DNA of 12,289 bases from Gaiellasilicea sp035645095 (lineage in GTDB: Bacteria > Actinomycetota > Thermoleophilia > Gaiellales > Gaiellaceae). This document shows positions 6,882 to 12,289 of the stretch, piece by piece. Position 1 is the first letter of the stretch, and each line of letters opens with the position of its first letter. The stretch spans positions 1-12,289 of the forward strand of contig DASQNG010000165.1 of NCBI GenBank assembly GCA_035645095.1, in the 5' to 3' direction. The notes beneath the pieces were generated by a model. That model did no database searches, was not told where the DNA came from, and worked only from the letters and a program-made list of their open reading frames with translations. The position numbers and the translations under genes are program-made.

Positions 6882-8138
6882 GTGAAGGTCCTGCTCTGGC
6901 ACGGCTACCTGCTCGGCGGGACGGGCTCGAACGTCTACACCCGGGCCCTGGCGCGCGAGTGGAGCCGCGCCGGCCACGACGTCACCGTCCTCTCGCAGGA
7001 GCCGCACCCGGAGCGGTACGACCTCGGCGGCGCGACGGCGGTGCGCCCGGACGTCGGCGGGCTGCTGCCGGTCTTCGTCCGCGACCGCTACGAGGGCTAC
7101 CGCGTCGAGCTCCTGCAGGACTGCAGCCGCAGCGAGCTGGACGCCTGGGTGGAGGTGAACGCGGCCGCGGTGCGCGAGCGGCTGCCCGCCGACGTCGTCT
7201 TCGCGAACCACGTGCTGCTCGGCGGCGCCGTAGGGTCGGCGAGCGGGGCGCCTTACGCGGTCAAGGCGCACGGGTCGGAGCTCGAGTACTCGCTGCGGGC
7301 GAGCGCGGAGCTGGCGGCGTGGGGGCGCGAGGCGCTCGCCGGCGCACGCGCCGTCTTTGTCGGCTCCGAGCACATCCGGGACGTCGTCGAGGACGTGGTC
7401 GGCCACGTCGACGGGGTGCACGTGGTGCCGCCGGGCGTCGACGTCGTCGACTGGCGGCCGCGCCCGCCGACGGAAGCGCTCGCGGGGCTGCTCGCGGAGG
7501 CGCGGCGCGACCCGCCGAACCCCGGCAACGCGGAGGAGCGCCTGCCGGACGAGGGGAACGCGGAGCGTCTGGAGACCTTCCTCTCCGGCGACCTGCCCAC
7601 TGTCGTGTACTTCGGCAAGCTGCTCCGCAACAAGGGAGTACACATCCTGCTCGACGCGCTTGCGCAGGTGGACGCGCGGGCCGTCGTCGTCGGCTTCGGC
7701 GACTACCGCGAGGAGCTCGAGCGGCAGGCGGCCACGGCCGGGCTCGCGAGCAGGGTCCTCTTCACGGGGCCGTTCGAGCACCGCCACCTCGTCCACCTGC
7801 TCTCGCTCGCCGACGCGACGGTCGTGCCGTCGATCTTCCCCGAGGCGTTCGGAATGGTCGCGGCCGAGGCGGCCGCCGCTGGCTCGCCGCCGCTCGTCGC
7901 TCGCCACTCGGGCCTCGCCGAGGTGGGAGAGGGGCTCGAGCAGGAGTACCCGCACCACCTCAGGCACCTTGCCTCCTTCGCCTCGGGCGACGCCGTCGAG
8001 CTCGCAGCGAAGCTGCGCGAGCTCCTCGCGCTCGACCGAGACGACCGAGCCGCGCTCGCCGCCGCCGCCCGTCGCGCGGCGGTGGCCCGCTGGAGCTGGG
8101 CCGGGGTCGCCGATCGCCTGTTGCTTCCTTTCCGGTAG
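6882..8138 (+). CDS. Family 4-like glycosyltransferase (GT-B fold)
   Basis: This 418-aa protein should transfer a sugar from a nucleotide-sugar donor; donor and acceptor are not identifiable. The N-terminal Rossmann half has the acceptor-side glycine loop LLGGTGSNVYT and GHDVTVLSQE. The C-terminal donor half has VVYFGKLLRNKGVHILL (Lys251 region), VVVGFGDYREEL and the retaining-GT motif PEAFGMVAAEA with Glu321 and Glu329 (E-x7-E). Between the halves (about 195-238) lies a hydrophilic stretch with two imperfect copies of GNAE(E)RL, unusual for the family. The GTG at 6882 follows AGGA at 6871-6874 with a 7-base gap. The gene has no close partner upstream because of the terminator, and the next gene has its own -10-like box, so its pathway cannot be deduced. 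Cell-wall, lipid or storage-sugar glycosylation are all possible. Confidence 0.88.
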   Translation: MKVLLWHGYLLGGTGSNVYTRALAREWSRAGHDVTVLSQEPHPERYDLGGATAVRPDVGGLLPVFVRDRYEGYRVELLQDCSRSELDAWVEVNAAAVRERLPADVVFANHVLLGGAVGSASGAPYAVKAHGSELEYSLRASAELAAWGREALAGARAVFVGSEHIRDVVEDVVGHVDGVHVVPPGVDVVDWRPRPPTEALAGLLAEARRDPPNPGNAEERLPDEGNAERLETFLSGDLPTVVYFGKLLRNKGVHILLDALAQVDARAVVVGFGDYREELERQAATAGLASRVLFTGPFEHRHLVHLLSLADATVVPSIFPEAFGMVAAEAAAAGSPPLVARHSGLAEVGEGLEQEYPHHLRHLASFASGDAVELAAKLRELLALDRDDRAALAAAARRAAVARWSWAGVADRLLLPFR

Positions 8139-8139
8139 C

Positions 8140-8145
8140 TAGGCT
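8140..8145 (+). promoter_or_regulatory. Probable -10 box TAGGCT for the carboxylate-amine ligase gene
   Basis: TAGGCT begins one base after the glycosyltransferase stop and lies exactly 10 bases before the ATG at 8156. The 10-base gap (TCCGCCCTCG) has no ribosome binding site. The match to the glutamate dehydrogenase arrangement suggests near-leaderless transcription; no clear -35 is visible. Confidence 0.5.
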
Positions 8146-8155
8146 TCCGCCCTCG

Positions 8156-9307
8156 ATGGGCGACTCCCAGCACCTGCCGTACGACGAGCTGCTGCGCGCG
8201 GCCCGCGAGGGTTTCGACGAGGGGACCGACTTCACCGTCGCCGTCGAGGAGGAGTTCGCGTTGCTCGACCCGGCGACGCTCGACCTCGTCAACCGCTTCG
8301 AGGAGCTGCAGGCCGCGGCACGCGGCACGCCGCTCGAGCCGCACCTCGTCGGAGAGCTGATCGCGTCCGAGGTGGAGGTGAAGACGGGCCGCTGCGAGAG
8401 CTTCGCCGACGTGCCGGGGGCGCTCGCAGACCGGCGCGCGCAGCTCGCGGAGCTCGTGCGCCCGCTCGGGCTCGCGCTCGGCGCGACGGCCACGCATCCG
8501 TGGGCGCGCTGGCAGGACCAGCGGATCATCGACACGCCGCACTACCGCCGGAACGACGAGATCCTCCGCTACGTCGTCTGGCGCAACAACACCTTCGGGC
8601 TCCACGTCCACGTCGGCATCCGCGGTGCCGACCGCGCGATCAAGGTGGCGGACGGCCTCCGCGGCTTCCTGCCGGAGCTGCTCGCGCTGTCGGCGAGCTC
8701 CCCGTTCGTCGAGAACGTCGACTCCGGCCTCGCCTCCGCGCGAACGCAGCTCTTCACGCGGATGTTCCCGCGCTGCGGGGTTCCCGACGCCTTCGGCACG
8801 TGGGACGCCTACGAGCGTTACGTCCGGTTCCTGTTCGGCACCGGCTCTATCGACGAGAGCACCCAGCTCTGGTGGAGCGTCCGGCCGCACCTCACCTACC
8901 CCACCGTCGAGATCAGGATCTGCGACGCGCAGCCCGACCTGGCCGAGGCGCAGGCGCTCGCCGCGCTCGCGGCGTCGGTCGCCGCGCGGGTCGCGCGGGC
9001 GCTCGACGAGGGCGAACCGCTCCCCGAGCAGCCGCACCGGCTGATCGAGGAGAACCTCTGGCGGGCGATCAGGTACGGCCTCTCGGGGGAGCTGCTCGAC
9101 CTCGAGCGCGGCGAGGCGTTGCCGGCGCGGGCGCGGCTCGAGCGGTTGCTCGAGTGGGTGGCGCCGGTGGCAGAGGAGATCGGAGCCGCGCCGTACCTCG
9201 AGGTTCCCGCGGCGAACGCGGCCGAGCGGCAGCGCGTCCGGCACGAGGAGGGGGCGACGCTCGAGGAGGTCTACGCGGAGCAGGTCGGGGTGCCGGTCGG
9301 TGGCTGA
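8156..9307 (+). CDS. GCS2/YbdK-type carboxylate-amine ligase (putative glutamate-cysteine ligase 2)
   Basis: This 383-aa enzyme belongs to the glutamine-synthetase-fold GCS2 family, which joins an amine to a carboxylate (often glutamate gamma-carboxyl + cysteine) using ATP. Visible family motifs are AVEEEFALLDP (Glu31-33, metal-binding start), the SEVEVKTG strand (71-78), ATHPWARWQDQ (112-122), GLHVHVG (148-154), LSASSPF (179-184) and WWSVRPH...TVEIRICD (239-257). The length fits YbdK proteins, which have weak gamma-glutamylcysteine ligase activity in E. coli; the true substrate here is unknown. The ATG at 8156 is the only sensible start, as the longer open frame runs back through the glycosyltransferase gene. 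It overlaps the next gene by 8 bases. A product feeding thiol or ergothioneine-type metabolism is possible but not shown. Confidence 0.9.
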   Translation: MGDSQHLPYDELLRAAREGFDEGTDFTVAVEEEFALLDPATLDLVNRFEELQAAARGTPLEPHLVGELIASEVEVKTGRCESFADVPGALADRRAQLAELVRPLGLALGATATHPWARWQDQRIIDTPHYRRNDEILRYVVWRNNTFGLHVHVGIRGADRAIKVADGLRGFLPELLALSASSPFVENVDSGLASARTQLFTRMFPRCGVPDAFGTWDAYERYVRFLFGTGSIDESTQLWWSVRPHLTYPTVEIRICDAQPDLAEAQALAALAASVAARVARALDEGEPLPEQPHRLIEENLWRAIRYGLSGELLDLERGEALPARARLERLLEWVAPVAEEIGAAPYLEVPAANAAERQRVRHEEGATLEEVYAEQVGVPVGG

Positions 9308-9635
9308 GCAGGAGCCGACGGAGGAGCAGTTGCTCGAGGCGCTGCAGCGCGTGTCCGTCGCCGACATGCTCGTGCAGTCGCTCTCGACGGTCTCGTCGCT
9401 CGCCTTCCACCGGCTCGCGCCCGAGTCGCGCGACCTCGAACAGGCGCGGCTCGGGATCGAGGCGCTGCGCGCGGTCGTCCCGCTCCTCCGCGGGAGCGTT
9501 CCCGACGAGCTCGCCCGCGACCTCGACGCGGTGACGGCGAACCTGCAGCTCGCGTACGCGGATGCCGTCGCGGCGGCGGCCGCGCCTCCTGCGGACCCGG
9601 CGCCGGCGCCGGCGGAGGATCCTCCCTCGGAATGA
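9300..9635 (+). CDS. Small DUF1844-like protein
   Basis: This 111-aa protein starts at a GTG that overlaps the ligase stop by 8 bases, so the two are probably co-translated. Its core (about residues 15-90) is helical: ADMLVQSLSTVSSLAFHRL, then a linker with DLEQARLGIEALRAVVPLLRG, then ANLQLAYADAV. This order resembles DUF1844 proteins, whose function is unknown. The C-terminus is a Pro/Ala/Glu-rich tail that is probably disordered. There are no Cys residues, signal peptide or membrane segment. I recognise the family only by pattern and assign no function. It is the last gene before the structured non-coding region ahead of the pyrophosphatase gene. Confidence 0.75.
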   Translation: MAEQEPTEEQLLEALQRVSVADMLVQSLSTVSSLAFHRLAPESRDLEQARLGIEALRAVVPLLRGSVPDELARDLDAVTANLQLAYADAVAAAAAPPADPAPAPAEDPPSE

Positions 9636-9681
9636 CCTCGAATCGGTCGCGGGGCCGATGCTCCGGCACGCCGTGGGGCCG

Positions 9682-9687
9682 TAGGCT
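9682..9687 (+). promoter_or_regulatory. -10-like box TAGGCT with leaderless spacing
   Basis: TAGGCT lies 6 bases before the ATG at 9694, the spacing expected when transcription starts on the A of the start codon, as is common in actinobacteria. The -35 region is unremarkable. The same hexamer occurs before the ligase gene at 8140. Confidence 0.4.
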
Positions 9688-9693
9688 CGAGGC

Positions 9694-9759
9694 ATGAAGA
9701 TGAGGACGTACCTCCGCCGCCGCCTCCGCCTCCGCGTCGCCGCCGTCCGGTTCGCGTAG
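9694..9759 (+). CDS. Possible 21-aa Arg-rich peptide, leaderless
   Basis: ATG at 9694 to TAG at 9757-9759 encodes MKMRTYLRRRLRLRVAAVRFA, with 7 Arg in 21 residues. It has no ribosome binding site but sits at the ideal leaderless distance from TAGGCT. It could be a leader peptide sensing arginine supply or translation speed ahead of the pyrophosphatase gene, a small basic peptide, or chance: the DNA is low-complexity (repeated CTCCGC/CGC), which makes Arg/Leu runs likely in any case. No homologue is recognised. Confidence 0.3.
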   Translation: MKMRTYLRRRLRLRVAAVRFA

Positions 9760-9801
9760 CGTCACCCCGCGCTGCTGCACGAGCCGAGGCAGCGCCGACG
9801 C

Positions 9802-9815
9802 TTGTGATACATACT
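9802..9815 (+). promoter_or_regulatory. Candidate promoter -10 region before the pyrophosphatase gene
   Basis: TTGTGATACATACT is an AT-rich island in GC-rich DNA; CATACT (9810-9815) or TACATA (9808-9813) could be the -10. Transcription would then start near 9822, at the base of the hairpin at 9821-9840. There is no clear -35. Confidence 0.4.
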
Positions 9816-9820
9816 TCCCC

Positions 9821-9847
9821 GCGCCGAGACCCCTCGGCGCTTACTTT
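9821..9847 (+). terminator. Terminator-like hairpin upstream of the pyrophosphatase gene
   Basis: GCGCCGAG-ACCC-CTCGGCGC is a perfect 8-bp stem with a 4-base loop, followed by TTACTTT. It has the form of an intrinsic terminator and ends 45 bases before the hppA start. It may end the upstream ligase/DUF1844 transcript. If transcription starts upstream of it, it would act as an attenuator or 5'-end hairpin in the hppA leader. Confidence 0.6.
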
Positions 9848-9876
9848 GTGACGGGCGACGCTCTCACTGGGGCAAC

Positions 9877-9882
9877 GGAGGA
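9877..9882 (+). promoter_or_regulatory. Ribosome binding site of the pyrophosphatase gene
   Basis: GGAGGA is a near-perfect anti-Shine-Dalgarno match but lies only 3 bases before the ATG at 9886, closer than usual. No other good start occurs nearby, so the ATG is kept. Confidence 0.55.
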
Positions 9883-9885
9883 CGG

Positions 9886-11937
9886 ATGGATTTCTTGAAT
9901 GACCACGCGGTCGCGTTCGCGCTGATCTGCGCCGCGGTCGGTGTCGGGTTCGGGCTCTACTTCACGCTGTGGCTGCTGCGGCAGCCGGCTGGCACGGAGC
10001 GGATGCAGGAGATCGCCCGGGCGGTGCAGGAGGGAGCAGCGGCGTACCTGCGCCGCCAGTACCTCACGATCGCGGCTGTCTCCGTCGTGCCGTTCCTGCT
10101 CCTCGGCTTCTACGAGGAGCTCGGCTGGGGCACGGCGATTGGCTTCGCGGTCGGCGCGATCCTCTCCGCGGCGGCCGGCTTCATCGGCATGAACGTGGCA
10201 GTGCGTTCGAACGTGCGCACGGCGGAGGCGGCGAAGAGCGGCCTCAAGCCCGCGCTGAACGTCGCGTTCCGCGCCGGGTCGGTGACGGGGCTCCTCGTCG
10301 TCGGGCTCGGGCTCCTCGGCGTCGCGGGCTACTACGCGATCCTCACGGGTGCCTTCGACATCCGGCAGGAGGACGCGATCGACGACCTCGTCGGGCTCGC
10401 GTTCGGCGGCTCCCTCATCTCCGTCTTCGCCCGTCTCGGCGGCGGCATCTTCACGAAGGCCGCAGACGTCGGCGCCGACCTCGTCGGCAAGATCGAGGCA
10501 GGCATCCCCGAGGACGACCCGCGGAACCCGGCCGTGATCGCCGACAACGTGGGCGACAACGTCGGCGACTGCGCCGGCATGGCCGCCGACCTGTTCGAGA
10601 CGTACGCGGTCACCGCGGTCGCCGTGATGCTGCTCGGGACGGCGTTCCCGGCCGGCGGCATTCCGCTCCTCCCGCTCGCGATCGGCGCCGTCTCGATCCT
10701 CGCCTCGGTGATCGGTGTCTACTTCGCGCGGGTCGGCAGCAGCGGCTCGATCATCAACGCGCTCTACAAGAGCGTCGTCGTCGCGACCGTGCTCTCGGCG
10801 ATCGGGTTCATCCCGGTGATGCTGTCGTTCGACGAGGGCCGCTTCGGCTTCGGCGAGCTCTACGGCTCGGCGCTCGTCGGCCTCGCGATCACCTTCCTGC
10901 TCGTCGCGATCACCGAGTTCTACACCGGCACCCGCTGGAACCCGGTCAAGTCGATCTCGAAGGCGTCGCAGACGGGCCACGCCACGAACATCATCGAGGG
11001 TCTTGCCGTGGGTATGCGCGCCACGGCCGCTCCGGTCCTCGTGATCGCGATCGGCATCGTCGTCGCCTACGAGATCGCCGGCCTGTACGGCATCGGCATC
11101 GCGGTGATGGCGCAGCTCTCGATGACGGGGCTGATCGTCGCGCTCGACGCCTACGGCCCGGTGACCGACAACGCCGGCGGCATCGCCGAGATGGCCGGGC
11201 TCGACGAGTCCGTCCGCGCGATCACCGACCCGCTCGACGCTGTCGGCAACACCACGAAGGCCGTGACGAAGGGCTACGCGATCGGCTCGGCCGGCCTCGC
11301 AGCGCTCGTCCTCTTCGACGAGTACACGCGCGGCCTGACGAACCCACGCGAGGGCGAGGGGCTCGACATCACCTTCGCGCTCGCCGACCCGTACGTGATC
11401 GCGGGCCTCTTCATCGGCGGCATGATGCCGTTCCTCTTCGCCGCGCTCGCGATGACCGCGGTCGGGCGCGTCGGCGGCGAGGTCGTCGTCGAGGTGCGGC
11501 GGCAGTTCCGCGAGATGCCCGGGATCATGGAGGGGACGCAGCGGCCCGACTACAGCCGCGCCGTCGACCTCGTCGCGGCGTCGGCGATCAAGAAGATGCT
11601 GTTGCCGGCGCTGATCCCCGTCGCGATTCCGATCACGGTCGGCCTGATCAGCCCCGAGGCGCTCGGCGGCCTCCTCATCGGCACGATCGTGACGGGCCTC
11701 TTCCTCGCGATCTCGATGACGTCCGGCGGCGGCGCCTGGGACAACGCGAAGAAGCTGATCGAGGACGGCGCCTACGGCGGCAAGGGCTCCGAGGCGCATG
11801 CGGCGTCGGTCACCGGCGACACCGTAGGCGACCCGTACAAGGACACCGCCGGCCCCGCGATCAACCCGATGATCAAGATCGCGAACATCGTCGCGATCCT
11901 GATGATCCCGATCCTCATCGCCGTCCACGGCGGCTAG
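9886..11937 (+). CDS. hppA: Membrane-bound H+-translocating pyrophosphatase, K+-independent type
   Basis: This 683-aa multi-span membrane protein (about 15-16 hydrophobic segments) hydrolyses pyrophosphate and pumps protons across the cytoplasmic membrane. The substrate-binding motif GGGIFTKAADVGADLVGKIE lies at 185-204. DNVGDNVGD at 220-228 supplies the Mg-PPi ligands, and a late cluster contains DNAKK and TGDTVGDPYKDTAGPAINP. The segment GNTTKAVTKG has Lys458 where K+-dependent enzymes have Ala (GNTTAA); this residue is known to replace K+. I therefore infer a K+-independent H+ pump rather than a Na+ pump. The length is typical of bacterial forms. It follows a leader region with a hairpin and is followed by a strong GC hairpin, so it is probably monocistronic. 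It recovers energy from pyrophosphate released in biosynthesis. Confidence 0.96.
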   Translation: MDFLNDHAVAFALICAAVGVGFGLYFTLWLLRQPAGTERMQEIARAVQEGAAAYLRRQYLTIAAVSVVPFLLLGFYEELGWGTAIGFAVGAILSAAAGFIGMNVAVRSNVRTAEAAKSGLKPALNVAFRAGSVTGLLVVGLGLLGVAGYYAILTGAFDIRQEDAIDDLVGLAFGGSLISVFARLGGGIFTKAADVGADLVGKIEAGIPEDDPRNPAVIADNVGDNVGDCAGMAADLFETYAVTAVAVMLLGTAFPAGGIPLLPLAIGAVSILASVIGVYFARVGSSGSIINALYKSVVVATVLSAIGFIPVMLSFDEGRFGFGELYGSALVGLAITFLLVAITEFYTGTRWNPVKSISKASQTGHATNIIEGLAVGMRATAAPVLVIAIGIVVAYEIAGLYGIGIAVMAQLSMTGLIVALDAYGPVTDNAGGIAEMAGLDESVRAITDPLDAVGNTTKAVTKGYAIGSAGLAALVLFDEYTRGLTNPREGEGLDITFALADPYVIAGLFIGGMMPFLFAALAMTAVGRVGGEVVVEVRRQFREMPGIMEGTQRPDYSRAVDLVAASAIKKMLLPALIPVAIPITVGLISPEALGGLLIGTIVTGLFLAISMTSGGGAWDNAKKLIEDGAYGGKGSEAHAASVTGDTVGDPYKDTAGPAINPMIKIANIVAILMIPILIAVHGG

Positions 11938-11960
11938 AGCACGAGGCCAGGTCGGGGAGA

Positions 11961-11991
11961 GCGGCGGCGCGGGGGGAGCCCGCGCCGCCGC
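11961..11991 (+). terminator. GC-rich hairpin after hppA
   Basis: GCGGCGGCGCGGG and CCCGCGCCGCCGC form a perfect 13-bp stem around GGGAG, 23 bases after the hppA stop. There is no T-tract (CGCACGTCGG follows), so it is a U-less terminator or a 3'-end stabilising hairpin. Confidence 0.6.
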
Positions 11992-12051
11992 CGCACGTCG
12001 GGCGCGCCGGGGAGCAGCGGCCGCGACGGGTTCATCCGGCGTGCAGCTTAC

Positions 12052-12074
12052 CTTTGCACAGACTTCTTGCAAAG
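12052..12074 (+). repeat. Short inverted repeat CTTTGCA-N9-TGCAAAG
   Basis: A perfect 7-bp inverted repeat with a 9-base centre sits in the only AT-richer patch between hppA and the truncated S8 fragment. It could be an operator for an unknown regulator or a chance palindrome. No -35/-10 pair with good spacing is evident around it. Confidence 0.35.
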
Positions 12075-12116
12075 TGTGGCTGGATACCGCCCCCTGCCCC
12101 TGCCGGTCGTGCGTCG

Positions 12117-12289
12117 TGGCCGCACCTGCTCAAGCCGGACGTGATCGCCCCGGGTCAGGACATCCTGGCCGCGGTCGCACCTCCGGGGAACGCCGGTCGC
12201 GACTTCAACCTGCTGAGCGGCACCTCGATGTCGGCACCGCACGTCGCCGGCCTCGGTGCGCTGCTGAAGCAGAAGTACCCGGGCTGGTC
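12117..12289 (+). pseudogene. 5'-truncated S8 (subtilisin-like) protease fragment, open to the right edge
   Basis: From about 12117 the frame reads WPHLLKPDVIAPG, then DILAAV, then LLSGTSMSAPHVAGLGALL and KQKYPGW. This is the catalytic-Ser region of an S8 peptidase (Ser codon 12225-12227), with the full consensus motif. The Asp and His regions should lie at least ~200 codons upstream, but only 179 bases separate hppA from this point and they do not look like a peptidase. The frame is open further upstream but has no ATG or GTG and no ribosome binding site. A one-base loss near 12120 would explain the missing FSSRGP motif but not the missing domain. It is therefore a decayed or recombined gene remnant, or an assembly join. 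It continues past the window. Confidence 0.6.

Noticed and set aside
6797..8155. Upstream extension of the carboxylate-amine ligase frame through the glycosyltransferase gene
   Set aside because: The extended protein is Arg/Ala-rich shadow sequence, while the + frame starting at 6882 encodes a complete glycosyltransferase.
9706..9745. CTCCGC/CGCCGC tandem repeat as a repeat array or CRISPR-like unit
   Set aside because: Units are 3-6 bases, imperfect and few; this is ordinary low-complexity GC sequence inside the mini-ORF.
9845..9871. TTTGTGAC followed by TCACT before hppA as a second Rex site
   Set aside because: The half-sites are 11 or more bases apart and the second is incomplete, so it does not match the Rex or CRP geometry.
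9841..12072. Long - strand open frame (743 codons) opposite the pyrophosphatase gene
   Set aside because: Composition is that of a shadow frame (Arg/Asp/Glu/Ala repeats) and the + strand has every H+-pyrophosphatase motif.
1..12289. tRNA, rRNA, insertion sequence, CRISPR, phage or defence system
   Set aside because: No tRNA-like cloverleaf, rRNA core, transposase motif, spaced direct repeats or phage or defence-gene motifs were found on reading both strands.

Overview
This window is GC-rich DNA (by eye about 70% GC, with strong G/C at third codon positions). Every complete gene lies on the + strand. Codon use, GTG starts, 'TAGRCT' -10-like boxes close to start codons, and the pair glutaredoxin-like protein + Rex suggest a high-GC actinobacterial lineage. 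A deep-branching group such as Thermoleophilia fits, but that is a guess and no rRNA or marker gene here settles it.

Layout: (1) 1-1316 is the C-terminal part of a subtilisin-like (S8) protein, cut by the left edge, with a PA-like insert and an eroded catalytic-Ser motif. (2) 1343-2846 holds a glutamate dehydrogenase and an overlapping CxxC glutaredoxin-like protein. (3) 2884-3563 holds a Rex-type NADH-sensing repressor preceded by a TGTGAC/GTCACA palindrome, probably its own operator, and followed by a hairpin. (4) 3579-6842 is a self-contained transcription unit: TTGACA promoter, leader hairpin, RBS, a 1038-aa secreted S8 protease with intact catalytic residues, and a strong terminator. (5) 6882-9635 holds a family-4-like glycosyltransferase, a GCS2/YbdK-type carboxylate-amine ligase with its own -10-like box, and a small overlapping DUF1844-like gene. 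(6) 9636-9885 has no large gene but is structured: a possible leaderless 21-codon Arg-rich ORF, a promoter-like sequence, and a terminator-like hairpin whose 3' arm has alternative upstream partners. (7) 9886-11937 is a membrane H+-translocating pyrophosphatase with the K+-independent signature. (8) 11961-11991 is a strong hairpin. (9) From about 12117 to the right edge lies the catalytic-Ser region of a third S8 protein. Its Asp and His regions cannot fit in the space after the pyrophosphatase gene, so it is a 5'-truncated fragment or an assembly join.

Functional themes: glutamate dehydrogenase, glutaredoxin-like protein and Rex form a nitrogen/redox block. The carboxylate-amine ligase may add thiol or gamma-glutamyl chemistry. 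The pyrophosphatase couples pyrophosphate hydrolysis to the proton gradient. The S8 proteins are secreted peptidases or relatives, used in degradation or surface processing. I saw no tRNA, rRNA, CRISPR array, insertion sequence or recognisable new defence or biosynthetic system. The most unusual parts are the 9682-9885 leader region, the Rex-linked palindrome, the eroded S8 active site on the left and the headless S8 fragment on the right.
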